From Mucilaginibacter sp. (GTDB lineage: Bacteria > Bacteroidota > Bacteroidia > Sphingobacteriales > Sphingobacteriaceae): a DNA stretch of 64,000 nt. The DNA lies in assembly GCF_028288185.1 (NCBI RefSeq), contig NZ_JAQBOF010000008.1, positions 338,026-402,025 of the forward strand, read 5' to 3'. A model generated the notes under the pieces. That model was given only the letters and a program-made list of their open reading frames with translations, was not told where the DNA came from and did no database searches. This document shows positions 26,940 through 36,061 of this stretch, piece by piece. A program made the translations under genes and the position numbers. Position 1 is the first letter of the stretch, and every line of letters begins with the position of its first letter.

Positions 26940-27809
26940 TTAACTTTTATTACGGGCAACTAAAAAATCGCGCAGGGCCTTATCCAGTGGTTCGGCAGTG
27001 TTGAGCAGTTGGTGTACAATGTGTTTACCCAGCAGTTCCATGCGGATCGTCGCGAGGTGTTGCTGCAGGTTTTCTTTATAAGTTTTGGCCAGTTCGGTGT
27101 TTACCTGTATGGTTTCGCCGGTTTCCAGATCTTCTAAGGTAGAGAACCCTTTGAAATCAAGTTCCAGTTCATTTTTCCCCATCAATTGGAAAACAATAAC
27201 CTCGTGCTTTAATGCTGCTAACGAGTCTAATAGTTTACTGATCTCGCCGTTTGTTTGGTACATATCGGTTATGAAAACCAACAATTCTTTGCGGTTTGAC
27301 CCAGTAAACAATTCTTTATAATGTACCGGTTTGGTAAAAGTACCGGCAGGTTCAATTTGTGTAAGCTGATAGTAAAGCCGCTTTAAATGCTGCGGGTCGG
27401 GTTTGGATGCGAGCGAAAATAAGCCGCCATCCTGGAACACATATAAACCAACAGCATCACCCTGTAAATTGGCCAGGTAAGCTAATGACGCGGTAAGGAA
27501 ACGAGCATAATCTATTTTTTTTATACCGTTATCATCATGGTTCATACTTGCGCTGGCATCCACCAAAAAACGTACGGATATGCTGGTTTCTACCTCCGAT
27601 TCGCGGATGTAATATCGATCAGACCGGGCAAACATACGCCAGTCCAGCCAACGGAGATCATCGCCGGGTTGGTAACTGCGATATTGGCTAAACTCTAGTC
27701 CCGGGCCTTTTACAGTGCTTTTGTTAAACCCATTTAAAAAGCCATCAACAACCGTTTTTGCCAGTAATGGCAAATCCTTAATGGTCATTAATACTTTAGG
27801 ATCAAGCAT
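26940..27809 (-). CDS. DUF58 domain protein
   Basis: A 289-residue soluble protein. The DUF58 signature YRSYQPGDDLRWLDWRMFARSDRYYIRE is at about residues 43-70 and is followed by a VWA-like metal-site segment FLVDASASMNH (DxSxS, about 86-96). DUF58 proteins are usual partners of MoxR ATPases. It lies 42 bp downstream of the MoxR gene and directly precedes the BatA-like gene, so it belongs to the same operon. Confidence 0.92.
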   Translation of the reverse strand: MLDPKVLMTIKDLPLLAKTVVDGFLNGFNKSTVKGPGLEFSQYRSYQPGDDLRWLDWRMFARSDRYYIRESEVETSISVRFLVDASASMNHDDNGIKKIDYARFLTASLAYLANLQGDAVGLYVFQDGGLFSLASKPDPQHLKRLYYQLTQIEPAGTFTKPVHYKELFTGSNRKELLVFITDMYQTNGEISKLLDSLAALKHEVIVFQLMGKNELELDFKGFSTLEDLETGETIQVNTELAKTYKENLQQHLATIRMELLGKHIVHQLLNTAEPLDKALRDFLVARNKS

Positions 27810-27851
27810 GATTGGAGATTAGTTAATTAGAGATCAGTTCGCCGGTGCAGG

Positions 27852-28853
27852 TTATAATGCCTTCGGCCGCTCAATTACTTTGATCAGTTCTTCGGTAACC
27901 CTGTCAGATGTTATATCCTCCGCCTCGGCTTTAAAATTCATCAATATACGATGTCTTAGCACGGGGTAGGCCATGGCATGAATATCTTCGGGTAGTACCG
28001 CATACCGGCCTTTTAACAACGCTCGTGCTTTGGCAGTTAGTATTAATGCCTGCCCGGCGCGCGGGCCTGCACCCCAGCGTACCCATTCTTTAATATAAGG
28101 TACGGTAGTGGTATCTGGCCGGGTAGATCTGATAATTTGGCTTACATATCTAACCAAATCTTCGTTAATATTTACCTGCCTTACCAAAGCTTGTGCTTGT
28201 TGTATTTCTTCGGCAGTTATAATAGCTTGTACATCGGCTTTTTGGATGCCAGTGGTACGGTTCAATATATCAAACTCTTCCTTATCGGTAGGGTAGCCTA
28301 TTTTTATCAGTAGTAAGAAACGGTCCAGTTGAGCTTCTGGCAGGGGATAAGTGCCGGCCTGTTCAATAGGGTTTTGTGTAGCCAGGATGAAAAAAGGTTT
28401 ATCCAAAGGATAGGTTTGCCCGCCATAAGTAACCTCAAACTCCTGCATCGCTTCCAAAAGTGCCGATTGCGTTTTAGGCGGCGTACGATTGATCTCATCC
28501 GCCAGTATAATATTGGCAAATAATGGGCCTTTATTAAACTTAAAAAAACGCTTACCGGTGGCGTGGTCTTCTTCCAATATTTCGGTACCGACAATATCCG
28601 TTGGCATTAAATCCGGCGTAAACTGTATGCGCCTAAATGCTAGTTTAAGTGCCTGCGACATGGTTTTAACGATCAACGTTTTTGCCAATCCTGGGACACC
28701 TTCCAGTAAGCAATGTCCTCCCGCCAGGAAAGCTACAAGCAATTCATCCAGTATATGATCCTGGCCTACAATAACTTTCTGTATTTCGTTTTTTAATTGT
28801 GGGAGTTTATCCAGCAGGGTTTTAATCTCTTTTTCAGTCAGTTCAGCGGTCAT
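27852..28853 (-). CDS. MoxR family AAA+ ATPase
   Basis: A 333-residue AAA+ ATPase with Walker A-type GVPGLAKTLIVKT at about 54-66, Walker B and sensor 1 region in ANIILADEINRTPPKTQSALLEAMQE and FFILATQNPIEQAGTYPLPEAQLDRFL, and a C-terminal lid. MoxR ATPases act as chaperones or assembly factors for VWA-domain and membrane proteins. It is the first gene of a seven-gene same-strand series running to 18508 and is divergent from DUF4159. Confidence 0.94.
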   Translation of the reverse strand: MTAELTEKEIKTLLDKLPQLKNEIQKVIVGQDHILDELLVAFLAGGHCLLEGVPGLAKTLIVKTMSQALKLAFRRIQFTPDLMPTDIVGTEILEEDHATGKRFFKFNKGPLFANIILADEINRTPPKTQSALLEAMQEFEVTYGGQTYPLDKPFFILATQNPIEQAGTYPLPEAQLDRFLLLIKIGYPTDKEEFDILNRTTGIQKADVQAIITAEEIQQAQALVRQVNINEDLVRYVSQIIRSTRPDTTTVPYIKEWVRWGAGPRAGQALILTAKARALLKGRYAVLPEDIHAMAYPVLRHRILMNFKAEAEDITSDRVTEELIKVIERPKAL

Positions 28854-28877
28854 CAGTTAATTTTTATTCTTGTAATA

Positions 28878-28895
28878 AGTTGCGTGGACGCAACT
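28878..28895. promoter_or_regulatory. Perfect 8-2-8 palindrome between MoxR and DUF4159 genes
   Basis: AGTTGCGT-GG-ACGCAACT is a perfect inverted repeat with a two-base centre. It lies about 25 bp upstream of the MoxR start and about 150 bp upstream of DUF4159, so it could be an operator or leader hairpin for the MoxR operon. Confidence 0.4.
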
Positions 28896-29047
28896 ATTTA
28901 TTCAATATCACAATATAAGGCACTTTTTACACAAAAAAGCGGCATGTTGTAAATATTTTAACAAAGTATCTGAAAAATTACAACTTCGATAAGTAAAAGT
29001 GAGAATGGCATGAAATTTTAAAGTATTTTTAGAGTTTTAAGGATAAG

Positions 29048-29674
29048 ATGCCAGTCAGCTCAAAATTTACTTTTGCAAGATTAAGTTATCACTCCGGCGA
29101 TTGGGATACAGATCAGCGCATGCCATCTAATATTCTTAATTCGTTGTTAGAGTATACTACCATCCCGTTAGATACTAAAGAAAAAGTGGTACCGCTAAGT
29201 AGTAGCGATATATTTAACTATCCATTTTTTTACCTGAGCGGGCATAAGCTGGTGCAGTTTAATACGCAGGAACGTGCTAACTTTAAAAAGTATATAGATA
29301 ATGGCGGCTTTGTGTTTGTTGATGACTGTAATCATGATATAGATGGGTTGTTCGCTAAATCTTTCGATGCGCAAATGACTTCATTATTTGGGCCGACGGC
29401 ATTAAAGAAAATACCTAATAACCATCCCATTTATCATTCGTTTTTTAAATTCGAAAAAGGACCGCCTAATACCTCATTCGAATTAAATGGCTGGGGCGAT
29501 GACCTGGTACACGAATACCTTAAAGCTATTGAAATAAATGGCCGCATAGGAGTTTTATATAGCAATAAAGACTACGGTTGCGAATGGGATTACGATTTCC
29601 GAAACAAGCGTTTTTTGGCCGAGGATAATACCAAGTTTGGGGTAAATATTATAGTTTACGCTTTGGGCGGCTAA
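29048..29674 (+). CDS. DUF4159 domain protein
   Basis: A 208-residue protein matching DUF4159: FARLSYHSGDWDTDQRMPSNILNSLLEYT near the N-terminus, a FYLSGHKLVQFNTQERANFKKYIDNGGFVFVDDCNHD core (a glutamine-amidotransferase-like layer) and YSNKDYGCEWDYDF near the end. No signal peptide or membrane helix is visible. DUF4159 proteins are repeatedly associated with MoxR/BatA clusters; here it is divergently transcribed from the MoxR gene. Molecular function unknown. Confidence 0.88.
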   Translation: MPVSSKFTFARLSYHSGDWDTDQRMPSNILNSLLEYTTIPLDTKEKVVPLSSSDIFNYPFFYLSGHKLVQFNTQERANFKKYIDNGGFVFVDDCNHDIDGLFAKSFDAQMTSLFGPTALKKIPNNHPIYHSFFKFEKGPPNTSFELNGWGDDLVHEYLKAIEINGRIGVLYSNKDYGCEWDYDFRNKRFLAEDNTKFGVNIIVYALGG

Positions 29675-29758
29675 ATTGGTTTAAACAATAAAAGTTCGAA
29701 GCTTAGATAATAGCTTAACTTCCTGACAAGAAACCAAAAAAATGTATCATTATTATGA

Positions 29759-29766
29759 TATATTTG
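29759..29766 (+). promoter_or_regulatory. Candidate -7 element upstream of the sugar cluster
   Basis: TATATTTG fits the Bacteroidota TAnnTTTG consensus and lies about 87 bp before the ATG at 29853. Two palindromes surround it: TATCAT-TATT-ATGATA (29745-29760) and TTGGT-T-ACCAA (29764-29774), which could be operator sites. No clear TTG -33 element is seen. Confidence 0.35.
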
Positions 29767-29852
29767 GTTACCAATTAGTAATAAAATAACATTTATTGTT
29801 TAGTGTTTTGCTACAGATTTGTCTTTAATATGGTTATTACTTGCTTAATATT

Positions 29853-30782
29853 ATGAACAGAAGATCATTTGTTTTCCAGTCATCGGGCTTAGTGCTTACG
29901 GCTTGCGTGTCGCCTGCATTAGCAAAAATAGCTTTGCCTAAAGATAAGATGGACCGCATTGCTATGGGTACACTCTTGTATCATGATAGGTTTAAAGAAA
30001 CCAATAAAAACGTTTTACCTGCCGATACATTAACACTGATGGATATCCCTCAACATCACCGGGATAAATATGGCGTTAAAAAACTGGAGTTTTGGAGTGA
30101 GCATTTTGCATCAAACGATAAAGGATATTTAACTGACCTGAAGGCAAAAATTAAAACAGCAGGCTGCGAATTGTTGGATGTACAGGTTGATAGCTCGCCT
30201 TTTGATAAGCGGCCATGCGATCTTGCTTCGTTAAATGAAGAACTAAGGCTTGCAAGTATCCAAAAAGTTAAAGACTGGATGGATATTGCCGCTTTACTGG
30301 GTTCAAAATGTGTGCGGGTAAATCCTGGTACGGTAAAAGGTACGGTACAGCAAAGTATTAAATCTTATCAGGAACTTATCCCTTATGCAAAAAGTAAAAA
30401 TTTGATAATAATAGCGGCTAACCATTTCGGGATTGAAACTGATGCTGATAAGCATGTGGCAATTGTTAAAGGCGCCGGCACGGGATTATATACCGAGCCT
30501 GACTTTGGAAACTACAACGGCGCGCCTGATATGTACGACTCGTTGGCAAAGATCATTCCTTATGCCCACATTGTATCGGCAAAAGTAGCCCTATTTAAAA
30601 ATACAGCAAACGGGGTTGAACATACCTCGTACGATTTTGATAAATGCGTGCGCCTTGCAGAAAGCCTTGGCTTTAAAGGTACTTATATGGTAGCCCAATG
30701 GGGTAATAACACGCCTGATATAGACTATGAAAAAGTTGCAGCCTGGACAATAGATCATCTAAAAGCAAACATTACAGCCTAA
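29853..30782 (+). CDS. Exported sugar phosphate isomerase/epimerase-like protein (AP endonuclease 2 fold)
   Basis: About 309 residues from ATG at 29853 (TTG at 29841 is in frame but less likely). MNRRSFVFQSSGLVLTACVSPALA is an export leader with twin arginines and a possible lipobox. The rest is a TIM-barrel of the xylose isomerase-like family: AALLGSKCVRVNPGTVKG, LIIIAANHFGIETD and YTEPDFGNYNG. It likely acts on a free or oxidised sugar in the periplasm (inference). The stop overlaps the start of the PQQ dehydrogenase (TAATG), so they are translationally coupled. Confidence 0.85.
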   Translation: MNRRSFVFQSSGLVLTACVSPALAKIALPKDKMDRIAMGTLLYHDRFKETNKNVLPADTLTLMDIPQHHRDKYGVKKLEFWSEHFASNDKGYLTDLKAKIKTAGCELLDVQVDSSPFDKRPCDLASLNEELRLASIQKVKDWMDIAALLGSKCVRVNPGTVKGTVQQSIKSYQELIPYAKSKNLIIIAANHFGIETDADKHVAIVKGAGTGLYTEPDFGNYNGAPDMYDSLAKIIPYAHIVSAKVALFKNTANGVEHTSYDFDKCVRLAESLGFKGTYMVAQWGNNTPDIDYEKVAAWTIDHLKANITA

Positions 30783-33073
30783 TGAGTTTCGGTAGTTATA
30801 AAAAAGCATTTCCGGGTGTGCGTATTGCCTTATTGTGCGCAGGCGCGGCAGTTACTGTATTTGTGGGTTGTAGTATTTTTTCGCACAATGCTGTCAATGA
30901 TGATCCTGCCGGTACAGGTCAGCATAAAAGCTGGAAACAGTATGGTGGCAGCGCAGATCAGTCAAGGTACCTGGATTTTAAGCAGATCACTAAGAAAAAT
31001 GTAACCCAATTAAAAGTAGCATGGAGCTATCCAACTAATGATAATTCGGGCTACCTGTTTAACCCTATAATTATAGGGAACGTAATGTATGTATTGGCTA
31101 AAAATCATTCGTTAGTTGCGTTGGATGCTATTACGGGTAAAGAAATATGGATACATGCGGGCCTGAATTCTATCACCTGGAAAGGTATTAATTATTGGGA
31201 AAGCAAAGATAAAACTGACCGCCGATTGATATTTACCTTAGGCGGCACCTTACAGGAAATTAACGCAGTCACCGGCAAATCAATTCTTACCTTCGGCGAT
31301 AACGGGGTAGTAGATTTGAAACTGGGCACCATTCGCGACCCTTCAACATTTAACCGCATACAGCCCACTACACCGGGCGTTGTTTTTGAGAACTTTTATA
31401 TGATAGGCTCATCGCCCGGCGAAAATATATTTTCAGGCCCTGGCGATCTGAGAGCTTATGATATTGTTACCGGTAAAATGGCATGGGTATTTCATACCAT
31501 CCCCCTGCCCGGCGAATACGGTTATAAAACATGGCCAAAGGATGCTTATAAGTATATAGGCGGCACAAATACCTGGGGCGAAATATCAGTAGATGAAAAA
31601 CGAGGTATAGCTTATTTCCCTACCGGATCACCCACCTATGATTATTATGGCGGAGACCGCATTGGCGATAACCTGTTTAGTGATTGTATTATTGCTATTG
31701 ATATACATACAGGTAAGCGCTTATGGCATTTCCAAACCGTGCATCATGATCTTTGGGATTACGATTTGTGTACCGCGCCGCAATTAATAACCGTAACCCA
31801 TAATGGTAAACGTGTTGATGCCGTGGCTGTAGCCTCTAAAACCAGTTTTCTTTACGTTTTCGATCGTGTAACCGGCGAACCCTTATGGCCGATTGTGGAA
31901 AGGCCCGTGCCAAAAAGTGATGTACCCGGCGAGGTAGCTTCGCCAACACAACCTATCCCAACGGTGTTGCCGCCATTTGGCAGGCAAACGCTTACTGCCG
32001 ATGATGTTTCTCCTTATATGAAACCGGAAGATCAGGCGTCATGGAAAAAAAGAATAGCGGCGGGAGGCAAGGGTATGTTTCAACCAATATTATTAAATGG
32101 CGAAACCTTTGGATTACCGGGCGCCGTTGGCGGCGCCAATTTTGGTAATACCGCAGCTATGCCGGATAAGGGTTTGGTATTTATAATAGGACAGGATCAC
32201 CCATCAGTATACAGCATAAAAAAATATGTTGAAACACGGTCGCCAAATGTAGCTGATCAAACAGCACGGGCAAAAATCATCTACATACAAAATTGCCAGG
32301 GCTGTCATGGCGTTGAGCGTACCGGAGCTGCTGGGCCCAATATTGTTACTGCCGGTACAAAACTCACGCTTGAAAGTTTGAAAATATTACTATCTACAGG
32401 TAAAGGGCAGATGCCGGGTTTCCCGCATTTAAATGAAACCGACATCGCCGATATACATGTATTTTTAGGGGGGCAACCGGAAACAGCCCGGCGTGGCGGC
32501 AGACAACAACCTACTGACAATGTTAAAATTGAAGGCCCGGTTGTAGCATCGGGCGGGGCGCCGGTAAAAGAAACTGCTGACCGGAATGCCGGTATGCGCG
32601 ATTATCCTACCGGAGTAGAACACCCTACTAATAGATACATTTCTGACAATGGATTGCTTTTTCCTTATATTGTTGCACCACCCTGGTCATTTATAGTAGC
32701 CTATGATTTAAACAAAGGAACTATTAAATGGAAGGTGCCACTGGGTATAGATAAAGATGTTGAAAAGCAAGGAGGCAAGCCATCTGGTCTTACAGGTGGC
32801 GGGCAGCGTAAGGGGATGATAGTTACAGCAACAGGCATTCTGTTCGCAACCTCTAAGGATGGTCATTTATATGCTTTTGATGTTGATAATGGTAATACGC
32901 TATGGAGTATAGCCTTGCCTGCAGGTACCGAGGGGCAACCAGCCATGTACGAGGTAAATGGCCGTCAATATTTAATTGTGTGTGCAACAACAGTTGCAAG
33001 CTTGGGCAAGGGCAACAATGGGCCAAAACCTAAGGGCAGCTATGTTATTTATGCTTTACCCGATAAGAAATAA
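30782..33073 (+). CDS. PQQ-dependent dehydrogenase with inserted cytochrome c domain
   Basis: A 763-residue quinoprotein, probably a lipoprotein (VFVGC, Cys30). An eight-bladed propeller of the glucose/alcohol dehydrogenase type is read from residues about 50-490 (WKQYGGSADQSRYLDFKQI, HHDLWDYDLCTAPQL) and resumes at about 610-760. A c-type cytochrome domain is placed between them, with CQGCH at residues 505-509 and an MPGFPHLNETDIADIHVFL end. It would oxidise a sugar or sugar alcohol and pass electrons to heme. It is the second gene of the cluster. The substrate is not determined. Confidence 0.92.
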   Translation: MSFGSYKKAFPGVRIALLCAGAAVTVFVGCSIFSHNAVNDDPAGTGQHKSWKQYGGSADQSRYLDFKQITKKNVTQLKVAWSYPTNDNSGYLFNPIIIGNVMYVLAKNHSLVALDAITGKEIWIHAGLNSITWKGINYWESKDKTDRRLIFTLGGTLQEINAVTGKSILTFGDNGVVDLKLGTIRDPSTFNRIQPTTPGVVFENFYMIGSSPGENIFSGPGDLRAYDIVTGKMAWVFHTIPLPGEYGYKTWPKDAYKYIGGTNTWGEISVDEKRGIAYFPTGSPTYDYYGGDRIGDNLFSDCIIAIDIHTGKRLWHFQTVHHDLWDYDLCTAPQLITVTHNGKRVDAVAVASKTSFLYVFDRVTGEPLWPIVERPVPKSDVPGEVASPTQPIPTVLPPFGRQTLTADDVSPYMKPEDQASWKKRIAAGGKGMFQPILLNGETFGLPGAVGGANFGNTAAMPDKGLVFIIGQDHPSVYSIKKYVETRSPNVADQTARAKIIYIQNCQGCHGVERTGAAGPNIVTAGTKLTLESLKILLSTGKGQMPGFPHLNETDIADIHVFLGGQPETARRGGRQQPTDNVKIEGPVVASGGAPVKETADRNAGMRDYPTGVEHPTNRYISDNGLLFPYIVAPPWSFIVAYDLNKGTIKWKVPLGIDKDVEKQGGKPSGLTGGGQRKGMIVTATGILFATSKDGHLYAFDVDNGNTLWSIALPAGTEGQPAMYEVNGRQYLIVCATTVASLGKGNNGPKPKGSYVIYALPDKK

Positions 33074-33100
33074 TTTAAACCAATTTACATAACCCGTATC

Positions 33101-34033
33101 ATGAGGAATAAAGTCATTTTATGTACTATAGCTACCTTCTTTGCTTTTATGCTTTGCTTTAATTCGGCATCGGCACAAGCAACAAAAGTGATCTATTTTT
33201 TGGCCGGCCCTAAAGACCATGGTCCACCATCAAGACACGAAACCGAGAAGGATCTGCTGGTATTGCAACGTTGTATAGATAGCGTAACTAATATTAAAGG
33301 CGTTAAAATAATAACCAAATTCCTATATAAACGCACCGCGTTGGATATAGCCGATTTGAAAGATGCTGCGGCACTTATTATTGAATGTAGTTCAGAAACC
33401 AGCTCGAAAGAGCGTACCCATCCTTTATTCCCGCCTAATACATCGCCAAAAAATAATACATACGATAAAGCGGTGCTGGCTTATCTAAAACAGGTTGATA
33501 GCCTGCATAAAGCAGGAATGGGCATTATGGTGATACATTGGGGCGTGGTTACTGATAACCAACGCGCGCGAGATTATTATATCAACTGGTTCGGCGAATC
33601 ATCAATGCCGGATTATACACAAAATCCGTTAGGCTATTGGTCGGTCACACCCATTGAAAGCGGTAAAAGACATCCTATAATGCGCGGTGTCGGTCCGTTT
33701 TATTATAAGGATGAGATATTTTCAAGAATGGTTGTAGCTCCGGGCGACCCAAACAGAACCGACTTACTTATGGGCGAAGCTGTTAAAACTAACCAGGGCA
33801 CAATAGCTCCACGAGGCATAGCATCAGCCTATGAAAATGGCATAGCTCGTGGTATTCTTTGGGGAGGAATGGATTACCACTCTGCTTTATTGAATGAAAA
33901 TTATTTACGTTTTATGCTAAATTCCATTGTTTGGACCGCCGGAATAGAAGTACCCAAAGGGGGCGTAAAAACTGTGGCCAAAGGCTTGCAACTGATACCT
34001 GTCCGTAACGATATGTTTGATAATATGAAATAA
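33101..34033 (+). CDS. Secreted ThuA-like domain protein
   Basis: A 310-residue protein with a signal peptide (about 1-25, ending SASAQA). The ThuA/trehalose-utilisation-like fold (glutamine-amidotransferase-like) is seen in VIYFLAGPKDHGPPSRHETEKDLLVLQRCIDS, in AGMGIMVIHWGVVTDN and in RGILWGGMDYHSALLNENYLRFMLNSIVWTAG. ThuA proteins occur with 3-keto-sugar pathways. It is 27 bp after the PQQ dehydrogenase in the same cluster. Confidence 0.85.
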   Translation: MRNKVILCTIATFFAFMLCFNSASAQATKVIYFLAGPKDHGPPSRHETEKDLLVLQRCIDSVTNIKGVKIITKFLYKRTALDIADLKDAAALIIECSSETSSKERTHPLFPPNTSPKNNTYDKAVLAYLKQVDSLHKAGMGIMVIHWGVVTDNQRARDYYINWFGESSMPDYTQNPLGYWSVTPIESGKRHPIMRGVGPFYYKDEIFSRMVVAPGDPNRTDLLMGEAVKTNQGTIAPRGIASAYENGIARGILWGGMDYHSALLNENYLRFMLNSIVWTAGIEVPKGGVKTVAKGLQLIPVRNDMFDNMK

Positions 34034-34049
34034 TGGTAACCAATAAATA

Positions 34050-36023
34050 ATGAAATACTTTTTATCCATTGCTTTATTGCTTGGCATAGCCGCTTTATCA
34101 TTTGGGCAAGAGATCCCATGGGAGGTAAATGGCCGCGGCCTAAGTTTTAAGCCCGATTATTCTTTTACAGGATCGGTCCTTAGTGGTTGGCATAATATAG
34201 GCACTTCTACATGGCAAGCCAATAATGGCGAAATTGCGGTGAATCCAAATGGTGGCACGGCATTATTGGCCTTAAACAAATCCTACCAGGATGTAGCAAT
34301 ACACCTGTTAATGAAAGCGCCTGCAGGCAGCGAAGCCGGTGTGTTAGTGCGGATGGAGAAAACGGCTAATGGCTATAAAGCATTCTTGGTTGCTGTAAAA
34401 GATGGCGATGCCTCAACCTATCGTGTTACTATGGATGCGCAGGGGAAAGAACTATCGCGCGATAAACTAAGAACAGCCGGGGATATTATACGTGTGGCTC
34501 CTCCCGCGCCCAAGATTGATCCCAAAGCTACTCCGCCACGCCGGGTCGGTAATGGCGGCAATACCAACAACAGGCTCGCTAGCCCTGCTGATCTGCCTAT
34601 GCAACGCCCGGTAACTACTATAGTAGCTAACGACTGGAACCAGTTTGAGATAGTAATTGATTATACCATCATCCGTAAGTTTATTAATGATAGTGGTGAT
34701 TTTACAGGTGGCGCTACAGATGATGACGGTACCGGTTACGGCTCGATAACTTTATACGCTAATGGTACCGGGCAGGTGCAGTTTAAAGATATCAAATACA
34801 AAGATGCGCATGTAATGTATACGCCTGCAGAGGCATCTTCACCGCGCTTTAAGGCACAACGCATAAGTGATATGTCTTATTCATTTAGCGCTAACGCTGC
34901 TGATTTTAATAAAGATGGCCATATGGACATAGTGGCCGGGCCGTATATTTATTATGGCCCTGATTATACTCATTACCGGGAAGTGCTTTTTGCCCAGGCT
35001 TATAATCCATCAAGAGAGTTCCCAAATATTAACTGCCAGTACACTTTTGATTTTAATGGTGATGGCTGGCCGGATATTTTAACCGGACCCGGTGCCAAAT
35101 CAGCGATATATATTAACCCTAAAGGCCAGTCAAGGCGTTGGGATAAATACGAAATAGGTATTGAGATACAATCAGAAGTAACTATATTTAAAGATATTGA
35201 TGGTGATGGTAAACCTGAATTAGTTTACTCGGGCGGTAATGCTATGTGTTATGCTAAAGCTAACCCCGCAGATGCTACTAAGCCCTGGACAGAACACGCA
35301 GTATCTGCAAAGGGTTATGGCTTGGGCCACGGCGTGGGTGCAGGCGATATTAATGGTGATGGCCGGGTAGATATTATTAATCCAAATGGTTGGTGGGAAC
35401 AACCCAAAGATATTAACAGCGCCGCTTTATGGACCTACCATCCGGTAGCGTTTGGCCGTTACGGGCATCGCAGTTCGGGTGTTGGCGGTAGTGTAATGGC
35501 TGTATATGATGTTAATGGCGATGGCTTAAATGATGTAGTAACCAGTTTAAATGTACATGGTTTCGGTATGGCTTGGTTTGAGCAAAAACGCGATAAGGGC
35601 GGTAATATATCATTTGTACAACATATGATAATGGATGATTACTCAAGCACGGATAAAAATGCAGGTGGCGTTACATTTTCCCAATCGCATGGCTCAACTT
35701 ATGCTGATGTTAATGGCGATGGAATACCCGATTTTATTGTAGGTAAACGTTATTGGACGCATTTGGATAGCTATTTTGATCCCGACCCATACGGCCCGGC
35801 CGTATTATATGCTTATATAACGGTACGAGATAAAAAAGCTCCTGGCGGGGCAAGGTTTGTTCCGGAATTGATCCATAATCGATCTGGTGCAGGGTCGGAC
35901 GTTGCTGCTGCCGATCTAAATAATGATGGCGCAATTGATATTATAGCTTCTGCAGATCGTGGTACTTTTATTTTTTGGAATCAAACCAAAGTAAAGCAGA
36001 AACACATCAGCACAAAAAAATAA
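34050..36023 (+). CDS. Secreted DUF1080-like plus FG-GAP/VCBS repeat protein
   Basis: A 657-residue exported protein (signal about 1-19). Residues about 25-260 are a concanavalin-like DUF1080-type domain (FTGSVLSGWHNIGTSTWQANNGEIAV; GSITLYANGTGQVQFKDIKYKD). Residues about 275-650 are FG-GAP/VCBS repeats with repeated calcium-binding loops of the type DFNxDGxxD (DFNKDGHMDIVAGP, DFNGDGWPDILTGP, DINGDGRVDI, DVNGDGLNDV, DVNGDGIPDF, DLNNDGAIDI). Seven-bladed propeller scaffolds of this kind bind ligands or proteins. It lies between the ThuA-like and GH109-like genes. Confidence 0.87.
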   Translation: MKYFLSIALLLGIAALSFGQEIPWEVNGRGLSFKPDYSFTGSVLSGWHNIGTSTWQANNGEIAVNPNGGTALLALNKSYQDVAIHLLMKAPAGSEAGVLVRMEKTANGYKAFLVAVKDGDASTYRVTMDAQGKELSRDKLRTAGDIIRVAPPAPKIDPKATPPRRVGNGGNTNNRLASPADLPMQRPVTTIVANDWNQFEIVIDYTIIRKFINDSGDFTGGATDDDGTGYGSITLYANGTGQVQFKDIKYKDAHVMYTPAEASSPRFKAQRISDMSYSFSANAADFNKDGHMDIVAGPYIYYGPDYTHYREVLFAQAYNPSREFPNINCQYTFDFNGDGWPDILTGPGAKSAIYINPKGQSRRWDKYEIGIEIQSEVTIFKDIDGDGKPELVYSGGNAMCYAKANPADATKPWTEHAVSAKGYGLGHGVGAGDINGDGRVDIINPNGWWEQPKDINSAALWTYHPVAFGRYGHRSSGVGGSVMAVYDVNGDGLNDVVTSLNVHGFGMAWFEQKRDKGGNISFVQHMIMDDYSSTDKNAGGVTFSQSHGSTYADVNGDGIPDFIVGKRYWTHLDSYFDPDPYGPAVLYAYITVRDKKAPGGARFVPELIHNRSGAGSDVAAADLNNDGAIDIIASADRGTFIFWNQTKVKQKHISTKK

Positions 36024-36061
36024 TCATACATAATAATAACGCATCAACTGAAACTAAGAAG

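Noticed and set aside
29841..29852. TTG start giving a longer sugar isomerase
   Set aside because: The ATG at 29853 is followed at once by a twin-arginine export leader; the extra four residues add nothing recognisable.
34900..35960. Tandem DNA repeat suggested by recurrent DxNxDG coding units
   Set aside because: The repetition is at protein level, as FG-GAP calcium loops; the DNA units are not uniform tandem copies.
35975..36061. TTG start giving a longer GH109-like protein overlapping the FG-GAP gene
   Set aside because: The extra 29 residues are low-complexity and precede a clean twin-arginine leader at ATG 36062.
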